From the NCBI GenBank assembly GCA_937922005.1, contig CAKZWV010000040.1, forward strand, positions 1-15,111: a stretch of 15,111 bases of DNA, written 5' to 3'. This document shows, one piece after another, positions 7,164 to 14,539 of this stretch. Source of the DNA: an uncultured Clostridia bacterium. Lineage in GTDB: Bacteria > Bacillota > Clostridia > Saccharofermentanales > DTU023. Positions within the stretch are counted from its first letter, which is position 1. Every line of letters begins with the position of its first letter. The translations under genes and the position numbers were made by a program. The notes below the pieces were generated by a model that saw only the letters and a list, made by a program, of their open reading frames with translations, was not told the DNA's origin and searched no databases.

Positions 7164-7177
7164 TGCACTATAGTGCA
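7164..7177. promoter_or_regulatory. Perfect 14-bp palindrome over the ATPase promoter -10
   Basis: TGCACTATAGTGCA is exactly self-complementary. It contains the proposed -10 (TATAGT) of the ATPase promoter, so a dimeric repressor bound here would block RNA polymerase. No regulator gene adjoins the ATPase on its own side. The divergent GntR protein, or the ATPase itself, are candidates only by position. Confidence 0.55.
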
Positions 7178-7194
7178 AAAACTTTTCGTGTCAA
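7167..7194 (-). promoter_or_regulatory. SigA-type promoter of the AAA/DUF4143 ATPase gene
   Basis: On the minus strand a perfect TTGACA (7194-7189) is followed after 16 bp by TATAGT (7172-7167), one base from TATAAT. The expected start near 7160 gives a leader of about 54 nt ending in an AGGAGGGG ribosome site. It is back to back with the gntR promoter. Confidence 0.65.
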
Positions 7195-7198
7195 ACTC

Positions 7199-7227
7199 TT
7201 GACAAGAAAAAAGAGGAGTTGTATCTT
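7199..7227 (+). promoter_or_regulatory. SigA-type promoter of the gntR-ABC operon
   Basis: A perfect TTGACA (7199-7204), a 17-bp spacer and TATCTT (7222-7227). Its -35 lies four bases from the -35 of the opposing promoter, and together they form TGTCAA-ACTC-TTGACA. The predicted start is near 7234, about 240 nt before the gntR ATG. Confidence 0.6.
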
Positions 7228-7231
7228 AACT

Positions 7232-7250
7232 GTACTGTTAGTGTTAGTAC
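7232..7250 (+). promoter_or_regulatory. Candidate GntR (YtrA-type) operator at the transcription start
   Basis: GTACT and AGTAC are inverted around a 9-nt centre that itself contains the direct repeat GTTAGTGTTAGT. The site covers the predicted +1 of the operon. YtrA-family repressors commonly autoregulate from inverted repeats at their own promoter, so this is the natural candidate site, inferred from position and symmetry. Confidence 0.45.
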
Positions 7251-7472
7251 TCAGAAAACAGATAGGACAGTTAGCCATCCCCCTGCAAATACTCCAGCTT
7301 CCACCAGCCAAGACCTTTCTGGCACCGATCCTGAAGAAAGGCAGGTGTCTCTGAATCTAAGGATAGCCGGGGGCTCCAGAGCTAGGAGCGGGCCAACTTT
7401 CACCTATTTGTATCCTCCTGAATCCACCAGCACGAAACGAATCCGATATCCATCCTGGAAAGGAGGCATGGC
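7234..7472 (+). other. Long untranslated leader of the gntR operon
   Basis: About 240 nt separate the predicted transcription start from the gntR ATG. Frames through it lack a start with a ribosome site, and the longest (TTG at 7219) would begin inside the -10, so I treat it as non-coding. I see only weak local pairing, such as GCTCC (7373-7377) with GGAGC (7385-7389). I recognise no riboswitch or T-box. The leader ends in a strong AAAGGAGG at 7459-7466. Confidence 0.4.
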
Positions 7473-8003
7473 ATGACCCTATTTCATCTGGATCCTCTCA
7501 GCCGAACGCCCATTTATGAGCAATTGAAGCGGCAAATCATGACCTATATTTCGGTCGGTCTATTAAAAGAAAATGACCAACTCCCGTCGGTTCGACAATT
7601 TGCTCAAGATTTGGGGATCAACCCCAATACGGTACACCGGGTGTATCGAGAGCTGGAACAGACAGGAGTCCTCTATACGGTGCCCCAAAAGGGAACATTT
7701 GTAAGTGGAATTCCTGATGCCACCCCAAAAAATTATGAGAAATGGACCCAGGCCTGCTACGACCTCTGTCAGCGGGCCGTCGCTTGGGACCTCGATCTCG
7801 AGCGCTGCCAAGAGATTTTTGACGAACAGATCATTAAAATCAAGGCTTGGAAGAGACAGCAAGGCAGCCTAGCTGAAGAGGCTGACAGCAACCAGGCCAA
7901 GCTTCAAACGAAAAACAAGGCATCTGGGCCACAAGCGTCCCAAAAAGCTGAAGAGGCTGCTCCAAAAAGGACAGAGAAAAGAGAAAAAGGAGAGAAAAAA
8001 TGA
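7473..8003 (+). CDS. GntR-family transcriptional regulator, YtrA type
   Basis: This 176-residue protein has an N-terminal winged helix-turn-helix (about 10-80) with typical GntR features: PIYEQLKRQI (13-22), LPSVRQFAQDLGINPNTVHR (37-56) and a wing reading GTFV (74-77). The short C-terminal part, lacking a large ligand-binding domain, is typical of the YtrA subfamily, which represses neighbouring ABC transporter genes, often until cell-envelope stress. The last 50 residues form an unusual Lys/Glu/Ala-rich charged tail. The start has AAAGGAGG upstream, and the stop overlaps the next ATG (ATGA), indicating translational coupling with the ABC ATPase. Confidence 0.9.
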   Translation: MTLFHLDPLSRTPIYEQLKRQIMTYISVGLLKENDQLPSVRQFAQDLGINPNTVHRVYRELEQTGVLYTVPQKGTFVSGIPDATPKNYEKWTQACYDLCQRAVAWDLDLERCQEIFDEQIIKIKAWKRQQGSLAEEADSNQAKLQTKNKASGPQASQKAEEAAPKRTEKREKGEKK

Positions 8004-9049
8004 TAACACAGAGCCATTGTGCAGGCACGACACCAGAGCCCATTCTCGAAGTAAGGGCTCTTACGAAACGATTTGGTAAGACGGTCGCCCTCGACCAATG
8101 TACCTTCGATATCCCCATGGGCAGTATCATGGGCCTGGTTGGCAGCAACGGGGCCGGAAAATCCACCTTCATGCGGATTGCGGCCGGGGTCCTCAAACAG
8201 GACGGGGGCCAGATTGCCTACCGGGGCCAAGCCATCTACGACAACCCCGCTGTCAAATCGGAGATCCTCTTTGTGGCAGACAACCCCTGGTTCTTCCCCG
8301 ATAGCAACCTGGAGACGATGAGCCCCTTCTATGCCCATCTCTACCCCCGCTTTGACCCCGACCTCTACCAGCACCTCCTCACCATCTTTCCCCTCGACCC
8401 CAAGATGAAATTTACCCATATGAGTAAGGGGATGCAAAGACAGGCGAATTTGCTCCTGTCCCTAGCTGCTAGGCCCCGGCTGATCCTCATGGACGAAGCC
8501 TTCGATGGTCTGGACCCGGTCATGCGCCAGATTTTAAAGCGCCTGGTCGCTTCGGAGGTGGCCAGTGGGGAAATGACCGTTTTGATCGCCTCCCATAACA
8601 TTCGTGAATTGGAAGATTTCTGCGATATCGTTTCGATCCTCCACCGGGGCGGCCTCCTCTGTGTCCAGGACATTGAAGACTTGAAACTTGGGATCTTTAA
8701 GGTCCAGACCGGATTCCCCCAAGCAGTGACGAGGGAAGATCTGGAGAAAATGGGCCTGAAGCTCCTCGATATGAGCCAAGACCAATCTGTCTATCGCCTC
8801 CTCATCCGGGGCGACCGCGAAGTTATTTTGCCAAAGTTGGAAGAGTTAAATCCTTATTTCCTGGACCTCCTCCCCCTTAGCCTCGAAGAATTTTTTATCT
8901 ACCAACTAGAAGACCTGGGTTACGGGGTCGCCGAGATCCTGGGAGGTCAGGCAAGCGATAAAGAGACCACCGAGAAAGGAGGCAGCCATGAGTTCAATCA
9001 ATACAACAAGTCAAAGCAAGCCAATGGATCTAAGCAGTCCTCCAAGTAA
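8000..9049 (+). CDS. ABC transporter ATP-binding protein (YtrB/EcsA-like)
   Basis: This is the cytoplasmic ATPase that should power the two following membrane proteins. It has Walker A GSNGAGKS (48-55), an ABC signature of the form MSKGMQRQ (141-148) as often seen in ABC-2-type exporters, Walker B LILMDEAF (161-168, E166 catalytic) and switch histidine H199. The Q-loop position reads VADNPWFF (92-99), without a glutamine, as in related YtrB-like ATPases. The 349 residues include a C-terminal extension of about 120 residues beyond the nucleotide-binding domain. The substrate is unknown. The gene overlaps gntR by 4 bp and the next permease by 62 bp. Confidence 0.93.
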   Translation: MITQSHCAGTTPEPILEVRALTKRFGKTVALDQCTFDIPMGSIMGLVGSNGAGKSTFMRIAAGVLKQDGGQIAYRGQAIYDNPAVKSEILFVADNPWFFPDSNLETMSPFYAHLYPRFDPDLYQHLLTIFPLDPKMKFTHMSKGMQRQANLLLSLAARPRLILMDEAFDGLDPVMRQILKRLVASEVASGEMTVLIASHNIRELEDFCDIVSILHRGGLLCVQDIEDLKLGIFKVQTGFPQAVTREDLEKMGLKLLDMSQDQSVYRLLIRGDREVILPKLEELNPYFLDLLPLSLEEFFIYQLEDLGYGVAEILGGQASDKETTEKGGSHEFNQYNKSKQANGSKQSSK

Positions 9050-10265
9050 GACCGTCCACGCTCCCTCTTACCTTTATAAGTATTATGTGCGCCGGAACTT
9101 CTCCTATATGGGCCTGGTGACCCTGGTCCTCTTCATGGCGCAGATCTTGCCCTTCTTGCTTCTACAGGGGGACAAGGTCAACGTTTCCACCATTGTCGGC
9201 CTCTTTTCACCCTTGTTTACCCAAGAGGCAGGTTCCTTGTATAGGTCAGCTAATCTCTTGCTGACCATGCAAATCGCCCTCCTCGTCCCCATCATGGCCA
9301 TCCTGGCCTGGTATCCCGTTTATACCTGTTTTGGAGAGAATTTTAAGAAAAACGCTTCTGACTGGATCTACGCCTTGCCCCTGACCCGCAACCATCAGAC
9401 GACCATCCGCCTCGGGGCCCTATTAACCGTAGAGCTCCTCCCCTTCCTGGTCCATGCCTTGGCCCTCTTGGCCTTCTTTGGCTTGAGCACCCATACCCTC
9501 CCGGAACACCTAGAATCCATGTTCGGGACTGTGACAGGTGCCAGCCGAGAAGTCTTCTCGCCCTGGTTGGCCTACGCCCCCTTTTACTTGAATTTTGTAG
9601 CTGGCGTTCTCGCCTATATCTTGGTTTTGACCTTCTGGGTTGGGATGACTGGCAAGGGCAGTGAATTCATGGTGGTAGGCTGGGCCCTCCAAGTCTTTTG
9701 GGGCCTCCTTTTGATCGCTCCCAATGTCTTTCGCCTCCTAGCCCACAAAGATATCATTGATTGGCTTAATTTGTGGGAGGGGACCTGGGGCCAGTGCCTC
9801 ATTCTCAGCAACCAAAGCTCCTACCCCGGCCACCTTCTCCACCTGATGCGAGCGGGATCCGTTAGTTTGAATTTTGCCTTACCGATGGGTCCAGAAAATA
9901 TTCCCTTAGCCATCACCGGCAATCTTGTGCTCCTTGCCCTTGTTTTCCTGGTCTTTCGCTATCGTCCGGCCGAAATTGCCGACCAGCCTATGTTTGACTT
10001 TGCCTGGTATAAGGTCTTTATGACCCTAGCTGCCATGACCGGGGGCTTTTCGGTAGGTTGTTTTTTCCACCTGGTCTTTTTCGATCGGTCTCGGATGGAT
10101 TTCTGGATTGGGGCCATGTTAGGCGCTATCTTAAGTATTGCCCTGGCTTGCTTTATCGGCAAGGGCGCCACCTGGCCTAAATTCCGCAAGAGCCTGATCT
10201 ATGGGGCCCTGGGCTACCTCCTCCTCGTGGTCTATGCTTTGATTTGGATCAAAGCGATTGCCTAA
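8988..10265 (+). CDS. ABC-2-type transporter permease
   Basis: A 425-residue polytopic membrane protein with hydrophobic segments near 41-60, 88-110, 143-166, 198-220, 226-246, 308-324, 340-363, 372-390 and 402-420. The motif DWIYALPLTR (125-134) matches the 'SLPxxR' element common in ABC-2 permeases of this regulator-linked class. The start at 8988 is supported by AAAGGAGG only five bases upstream, although this places the first 62 bp inside the ABC ATPase gene in another frame. A later ATG (codon 13) lacks such a site. The soluble N-terminus (1-35) is polar. Its partner is most likely the ATPase, and it may form a heterodimer with the next permease. Confidence 0.88.
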   Translation: MSSINTTSQSKPMDLSSPPSKTVHAPSYLYKYYVRRNFSYMGLVTLVLFMAQILPFLLLQGDKVNVSTIVGLFSPLFTQEAGSLYRSANLLLTMQIALLVPIMAILAWYPVYTCFGENFKKNASDWIYALPLTRNHQTTIRLGALLTVELLPFLVHALALLAFFGLSTHTLPEHLESMFGTVTGASREVFSPWLAYAPFYLNFVAGVLAYILVLTFWVGMTGKGSEFMVVGWALQVFWGLLLIAPNVFRLLAHKDIIDWLNLWEGTWGQCLILSNQSSYPGHLLHLMRAGSVSLNFALPMGPENIPLAITGNLVLLALVFLVFRYRPAEIADQPMFDFAWYKVFMTLAAMTGGFSVGCFFHLVFFDRSRMDFWIGAMLGAILSIALACFIGKGATWPKFRKSLIYGALGYLLLVVYALIWIKAIA

Positions 10266-10291
10266 GGCTGATCTAAGAAAGGAATCATTGT

Positions 10292-12916
10292 ATGCAATTT
10301 GTTCAAAAACGCCTTCGTCGTAGCACCTGGATACAAAAGTTAGAACAGGGTCACCCCCTGCTGGTCCAATTGATCGACCAGGTTTTCCCTTGGATCCTCC
10401 TTTGCGTCGCCTTCCAGGTCTGTTTTGTCTGGATCCCTCTTTGGCATAGTTATTTTTCTAAAGCCCATGATGACTTCTTACTACCGGGCCAATATCCTAT
10501 CCAGGCTGTCACGACCCTCTTCCTCTTAGCGGAAGTATATGTGGTCCATAAGCTCTTCTCCTTCCTCCACGATGCCAGGTCCCTGGACTTTTATAAGGCC
10601 TTGCCCTATAGCAATAAGGGATTATTTGTTGAGCTGAACAAGGCTGGCTTAATCGCCCTCCTCTTGCCTCGACTGGCTGACTTGCTGGTCGGACTCAGTA
10701 TTTTCCCAGTCTATGGACGTCTTCTGATCTGGGAGAGCAGAATTTTCCTCACTTCCTTGTTTTTCTTCCTCTTTTTGGAGCTTTTTTACGCCTTGGTCCA
10801 CCAGAGTTCCTCTAGTCTTGCCATCTTTTTTATCTTGACTTTGTCGGTTCCCATGGCCCTGTCGACTCTTTCTATGTTTACTTTCTTTTATGTTCCAGGG
10901 CTGGCGGTTGGGATCGATGCTTTGCCCGGGACCTGGAGTCTCTACAATATCTTTTTAATGCTCGTGGCCCCCATCCCGGGTGCCAGTGCCTATCTGAGCG
11001 GGCCCTTTTCCTGGTTCTCCCTGGGCTGGGTTTACCTCCTAGGAAGCTGCCTTCTCTTTGCTATCAATCGCCTGGCCTTCCGAAATCTAGATCCGGCCGT
11101 GATCGGGAAGTCTCTTTTGACTTCTCCCCTGTACCAAGGTGTCAAGATTCTCTTTTCCCTCATTATCAGCAACATTTTGGGGCTAATCTTTACGATTATG
11201 CATCGAGAATCGGCAACCTTCACAGGGGCCGCTGACCTGGACCTTCCTTTCAATGCAAGCCCTTCTCTTGACCTGTATCTCCCCCACCTGGCAGCCTTAT
11301 TTTTAGGCATCTTATTGGTTCACCTTGGGCTGGATGTCATCGTGAGCAAGAATCGTCCCCAAGCTAAGGCTTTGTTCCTATCCGTAGGCGCTTCTTGGCT
11401 CGCAGGCCTCCTCTTCTTTGGCCTCTGCCTGAGCTCTTTTGGCGGTCTTTCCACCAAGTCGGCCCAAGCCCTGTCTCCCAAGCCCGATGCGATCCGCATC
11501 TACCCTCGTTATTCTGCCTTTGACGCCGCTTTTATGCCTTGGGCTAATCTTCTAATGACCGATACTGGCTACTATGAGAATGACCTTGTTTTGTTGGATC
11601 CGGAGGCCATGGAAGCCTATCAAAAGGCTTACGACGCTCCCCTTTCTGTCCTTTCAACACCTGCCACCCCCCTTTCCTATCAAGCCCTGGTCGAACGGCA
11701 GAAGGAGGATCGGAAAAAGGTCGAGCCAATAGTCCTCACCAAGAAAGATCTCGCCAGCTTGCCCCATCATCATATACAGGTCTTAAAAGACAAAGAATTC
11801 ACTTTGAAGCCCAGTCCTTTGGAAACCTGGGATATCCGCTCCGGATCCAATTTACTCCGCTTCCAACACCAAGGCAAGGACCTTCTGGCTCGGTACCGCT
11901 TTGTCGATGAGTACCTGAATAAGGAAGAATTTCTCAAGTTATTGCGGGATGATAGTTATCAGCTCAAGCTCTTGGTGGCTGAAGCTTATTGGAGGAATTG
12001 GTTTTCTGGAGAGCTCTTGGGTGATCCAGGAAGACAGGTTTCCTACCTGGCCTGGGAGATGGAAGACGGAAGCCTGGTCCCCCTACACGAGCTCGCCGAT
12101 CACGACCTAGAAAAGGTCGCCACCAGCCTGGGTGAGGAAGCCGTCAAGGCTTGGAAGGCCTTGCCAAGCAAGGAGCAAAGGGCCATATCCAGTGAAGCCT
12201 TTGGCAGGGGAAACAGAAAAGCCATCAATGAGGAGTATTTGCTAACTTGGCTGACCCCTGGCCATCTTCGGGATTTCTCCGCTAGTATGTATGCGTCTTC
12301 CCTCTACCAAGTTCTAGACAGGAAATTTGGAACGGATCCCTATCCAGATGGCAAATATTTTGGGGATCACAAAGAACGGGTTGAAGCTGACGTTGCCTCC
12401 AATAGAAGACTAAGGGAGTTGCCCGAGGGGCGAGAATGGGTACGTTTCTTCATTGATGAGGCTGAATGGGAGCGCCAGCAAGGCTCCACCTATGAAGTCT
12501 ACTCGAAGAAAGCGCCGAATCCCCATAATCCAGTGCCTACCCCCCTGTTCGCCGTCATCTCCCGCTTGGAAGGCCTCTACTATAACTCACGGCAAGAAAT
12601 CTGGAAGGACTACAACTCCCGTGACCTGGCAGGCCGGGAAGCTTTGAGCCAATCTCGCCTCAAACTGGTTATTGCTCAGATGTCCGGCCAAGATGTTTTC
12701 CCCGCCTGCCCCGGTTCCTTCCAGGACATCAAAAAAATCAATATGAGCCCGAGTTCATGGGCCGATTTCCGCCAGATCCTCCCCAAAGGCAAGGACTTGG
12801 ATGACCACTGTGACTATCGACTCGTCTATGGGCTAAAAGGCGATGCCATCGGCTCCATCATCACTTTTACCACAACCATGGAGCAGAACCAAGCTTTTTT
12901 TGATCTGGGCAAATAA
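10292..12916 (+). CDS. Large ABC-2-type permease with a long C-terminal extramembrane domain
   Basis: The 874-residue product begins with a membrane half (about 30-385) whose hydrophobic segments lie near 31-50, 70-90, 117-140, 150-200, 213-232, 240-258, 283-303, 330-349 and 360-382. It contains SLDFYKALPYSNKGLF (97-112), the same permease element as the preceding gene. Residues 390-874 form a soluble, charged and aromatic-rich domain with no membrane segment, which I cannot assign to a known fold. Some YtrA-linked permeases carry a C-terminal domain of this general type (I think of DUF6449, but cannot confirm it here). AAGAAAGGA lies eight bases before the ATG, 26 bp after the first permease. 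The last residues LGK end in TAA with no clear terminator following. Confidence 0.8.
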   Translation: MQFVQKRLRRSTWIQKLEQGHPLLVQLIDQVFPWILLCVAFQVCFVWIPLWHSYFSKAHDDFLLPGQYPIQAVTTLFLLAEVYVVHKLFSFLHDARSLDFYKALPYSNKGLFVELNKAGLIALLLPRLADLLVGLSIFPVYGRLLIWESRIFLTSLFFFLFLELFYALVHQSSSSLAIFFILTLSVPMALSTLSMFTFFYVPGLAVGIDALPGTWSLYNIFLMLVAPIPGASAYLSGPFSWFSLGWVYLLGSCLLFAINRLAFRNLDPAVIGKSLLTSPLYQGVKILFSLIISNILGLIFTIMHRESATFTGAADLDLPFNASPSLDLYLPHLAALFLGILLVHLGLDVIVSKNRPQAKALFLSVGASWLAGLLFFGLCLSSFGGLSTKSAQALSPKPDAIRIYPRYSAFDAAFMPWANLLMTDTGYYENDLVLLDPEAMEAYQKAYDAPLSVLSTPATPLSYQALVERQKEDRKKVEPIVLTKKDLASLPHHHIQVLKDKEFTLKPSPLETWDIRSGSNLLRFQHQGKDLLARYRFVDEYLNKEEFLKLLRDDSYQLKLLVAEAYWRNWFSGELLGDPGRQVSYLAWEMEDGSLVPLHELADHDLEKVATSLGEEAVKAWKALPSKEQRAISSEAFGRGNRKAINEEYLLTWLTPGHLRDFSASMYASSLYQVLDRKFGTDPYPDGKYFGDHKERVEADVASNRRLRELPEGREWVRFFIDEAEWERQQGSTYEVYSKKAPNPHNPVPTPLFAVISRLEGLYYNSRQEIWKDYNSRDLAGREALSQSRLKLVIAQMSGQDVFPACPGSFQDIKKINMSPSSWADFRQILPKGKDLDDHCDYRLVYGLKGDAIGSIITFTTTMEQNQAFFDLGK

Positions 12917-13027
12917 TCCTGAGCCGACATGGTGCAGGCCGCTTTCCTGTATCGACCCAGGCTGGGCTGAAAGCCTAAGATGAGTTGAAGGCTGGGGTGC
13001 GTCTTTTCTGAAAAGCATCTGGCCGAT

Positions 13028-13045
13028 CCGGTGCCTTGACACCGG
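13028..13045. other. Inverted repeat enclosing the SRP promoter -35
   Basis: CCGGTG (13028-13033) and CACCGG (13040-13045) are perfect complements around CCTTGA, so the -35 hexamer TTGACA lies across the loop and second arm. It lacks a T-run. It may be a weak 3' end for the transporter operon or a protein-binding site at the SRP promoter. Confidence 0.35.
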
Positions 13046-13064
13046 CCAAAGAATTTGATATACT
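13036..13064 (+). promoter_or_regulatory. Strong SigA-type promoter of the SRP RNA gene
   Basis: TTGACA (13036-13041), a 17-bp spacer and TATACT (13059-13064), one base from consensus. The predicted start at about 13071 coincides with the first base of the SRP RNA closing stem, which supports both calls. Confidence 0.85.
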
Positions 13065-13070
13065 CTATAA

Positions 13071-13178
13071 GCTTTGCGGTGGGATCCGTGCGATGTGACC
13101 CTGTGAACCCCGTCAGGTCCGGAAGGAAGCAGCGGTAAGCAGTCAGTTACAGGTGACACGGGACATTCTATCGCAAAG
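13071..13178 (+). ncRNA. ffs: Small signal recognition particle RNA (4.5S type)
   Basis: The conserved SRP core is clear: GTCAGGTCCGGAAGGAAGC followed by AGC (13112-13133), with the GGAA tetraloop at 13121-13124 capped by CC/GG. This is the helix 8 region bound by the Ffh M domain and contacted by FtsY. The outer ends CTTTGCG (13072-13078) and CGCAAAG (13172-13178) close the hairpin. At about 108 nt it is the short form without an Alu domain, unlike the approximately 270-nt RNA of Bacillus. Its position directly upstream of dnaX is a known Firmicutes arrangement. Confidence 0.95.
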
Positions 13179-13190
13179 TTTTTTTTATTT
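13172..13190 (+). terminator. Terminator formed by the SRP RNA closing stem plus T-run
   Basis: CGCAAAG, the 3' arm of the SRP RNA terminal stem, runs directly into eight T (13179-13186), then A and TTT. The RNA appears to use its own closing helix as the terminator stem, leaving dnaX to be read through or transcribed from another start. Confidence 0.7.
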
Positions 13191-13210
13191 TAAGATAAAA
13201 GGAGGGCCTT

Positions 13211-14539
13211 GTGAGCCAATTTGCATTATATCGGTCGTACCGACCCCAGACCTTTGACGAAGTTGTAGGACAAGATCAAGTTGTCATTCCCATCAAGCAA
13301 GCTGTCAAGACCCAAGCCCTCTCCCATGCCTACCTCTTTAAGGGCATGCGGGGGACAGGCAAGACCTCAGTCGCTAAGATTTTAGCCAGGGCTGCCAATT
13401 GTCTGGATCCCCACGACGGAAATCCTTGCAACGTCTGCACGGCCTGCCAGCAGATTTTGGCTGGGTCTCTCTTGGATGTCCAAGAGATTGACGCAGCCTC
13501 GAATAACAGCGTGGACCATATACGAAGCCTGATTGAGGACGCCTCTTACGCTCCCATGTCAGCCAAATACAAGGTCTATATCATCGATGAGGTCCACATG
13601 CTTTCTACCGGGGCTTTCAACGCCCTCCTCAAAACGCTAGAGGAGCCCCCGGCCCATGTTATTTTTATTTTGGCCACAACCGATCCCCAGAAGATCCCGC
13701 CCACCATTATCTCCCGCTGCCAAGTCTATGAGTTCAGGAGTATTTCCTTAGAAGAAATCAAAGGGCGACTCCGCTATATTGCAGACCAAGAGGGCTTTGC
13801 CATTGAAGATGCAGCCCTGACGATCATCGGCCGCCTTTCTAAGGGGGCCATGCGGGATGCCCTGACCCTCCTAGACCAACTCAAAGCCTCCCAAAACGCC
13901 GATCAGCCCATTACTCCGGATGATGTCTTAGAAGTTGCCGGGATGATGGAAAATACCTTCAATTTCCAACTTACGAAGGCCCTAGCTGCCGGGGACCCTG
14001 TCAATCTGCTCCTTCTTCTTGAGGAACTCCAAGATTCCGGTCGGGACCTCAAACGCTTTACCCTAGCTTATCTCGAGTATCTTACCTATCTTTTGAAAGC
14101 CGCCGTCCTGCCTGATTCAGGCCACCGCAATGAGATGATCCCCATGCGGGACAAGGACCTTCAAGATCTCCAGCAGCTTACTAACCTACTTTCTGTCGAC
14201 ACTCTCTTACAGATCATCCGCCACTTCGCCTTTTTACCTGGCGAGCTGCGCTGGTCCCCCCTCAATATGGCCACGGTCCAGACCTATTTCTTACTCGCCC
14301 TATCTGCCATCCATAACGGCAGTCCTATCCAAGCTACTGCCCAGATTCAAGGCGGCAGTGTGATTCAGGACGGGACCCCCGCAACTGAAGCAGACCCCGC
14401 AGCGGAAGCTGAGGATAAAGCCGCCCCTGCCCCCGCACCCGACGCGGAGCACATAGAAAATCCTCCAACTGAAGTAGAGCCTGCGCTTGCAAATAAAGCT
14501 GACCCCGCACCCGACGCCAAAGCTGGAAAAAAAAACTAA
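13211..14539 (+). CDS. dnaX: DNA polymerase III clamp-loader subunit DnaX, zero-frame (gamma-like) product
   Basis: DnaX subunits form the ATP-driven clamp loader that places the beta clamp on DNA. The AAA+ domain shows Walker A GMRGTGKT (45-52, where GPRGTGKT is usual), a zinc module with C64, C73, C76 and C79, Walker B IIDEVH (124-129), the arginine-finger motif SRC (168-170), and sensor 2 in GAMRDAL (212-218). The oligomerisation domain III runs to about 365. A Pro/Ala/Asp/Glu-rich linker (366-438) follows, and then the frame ends AGKKN-stop directly on a run of nine A. At 442 residues it lacks the C-terminal polymerase-binding region of tau. That region appears in the -1 frame just after the A-run. 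The start is GTG (13211), preceded by GGAGGG with short spacing. Confidence 0.95.
   Translation: MSQFALYRSYRPQTFDEVVGQDQVVIPIKQAVKTQALSHAYLFKGMRGTGKTSVAKILARAANCLDPHDGNPCNVCTACQQILAGSLLDVQEIDAASNNSVDHIRSLIEDASYAPMSAKYKVYIIDEVHMLSTGAFNALLKTLEEPPAHVIFILATTDPQKIPPTIISRCQVYEFRSISLEEIKGRLRYIADQEGFAIEDAALTIIGRLSKGAMRDALTLLDQLKASQNADQPITPDDVLEVAGMMENTFNFQLTKALAAGDPVNLLLLLEELQDSGRDLKRFTLAYLEYLTYLLKAAVLPDSGHRNEMIPMRDKDLQDLQQLTNLLSVDTLLQIIRHFAFLPGELRWSPLNMATVQTYFLLALSAIHNGSPIQATAQIQGGSVIQDGTPATEADPAAEAEDKAAPAPAPDAEHIENPPTEVEPALANKADPAPDAKAGKKN
14527..14535 (+). promoter_or_regulatory. Candidate slippage site (A9) in dnaX for -1 frameshifting or RNA polymerase slippage
   Basis: In zero frame the codons are GGA-AAA-AAA-AAC-TAA, so the run contains the slippery heptamer A-AAA-AAA two codons before a stop. 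A -1 shift reads on as AAA-AAA-AAA-CTA and enters a 192-codon open frame. Adding one A by transcriptional slippage would give the same fusion. E. coli dnaX (A-AAA-AAG) and Thermus dnaX (A9) are known slippage precedents. I see no Shine-Dalgarno-like enhancer just upstream. Confidence 0.65.

Noticed and set aside
7219..7476. TTG-started frame of 85 codons in the gntR leader, ending over the gntR start
   Set aside because: It would start inside the promoter -10, has no ribosome site and has no protein-like pattern.
13004..13016. CTTTT-CTG-AAAAG hairpin after the second permease
   Set aside because: The stem is AT-rich and short and is not followed by a T-run, so it is not a credible terminator.
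12833..13159. Minus-strand ORF of 108 codons across the SRP RNA
   Set aside because: It overlaps a confident structural RNA and the end of the permease gene, so it is a chance frame.
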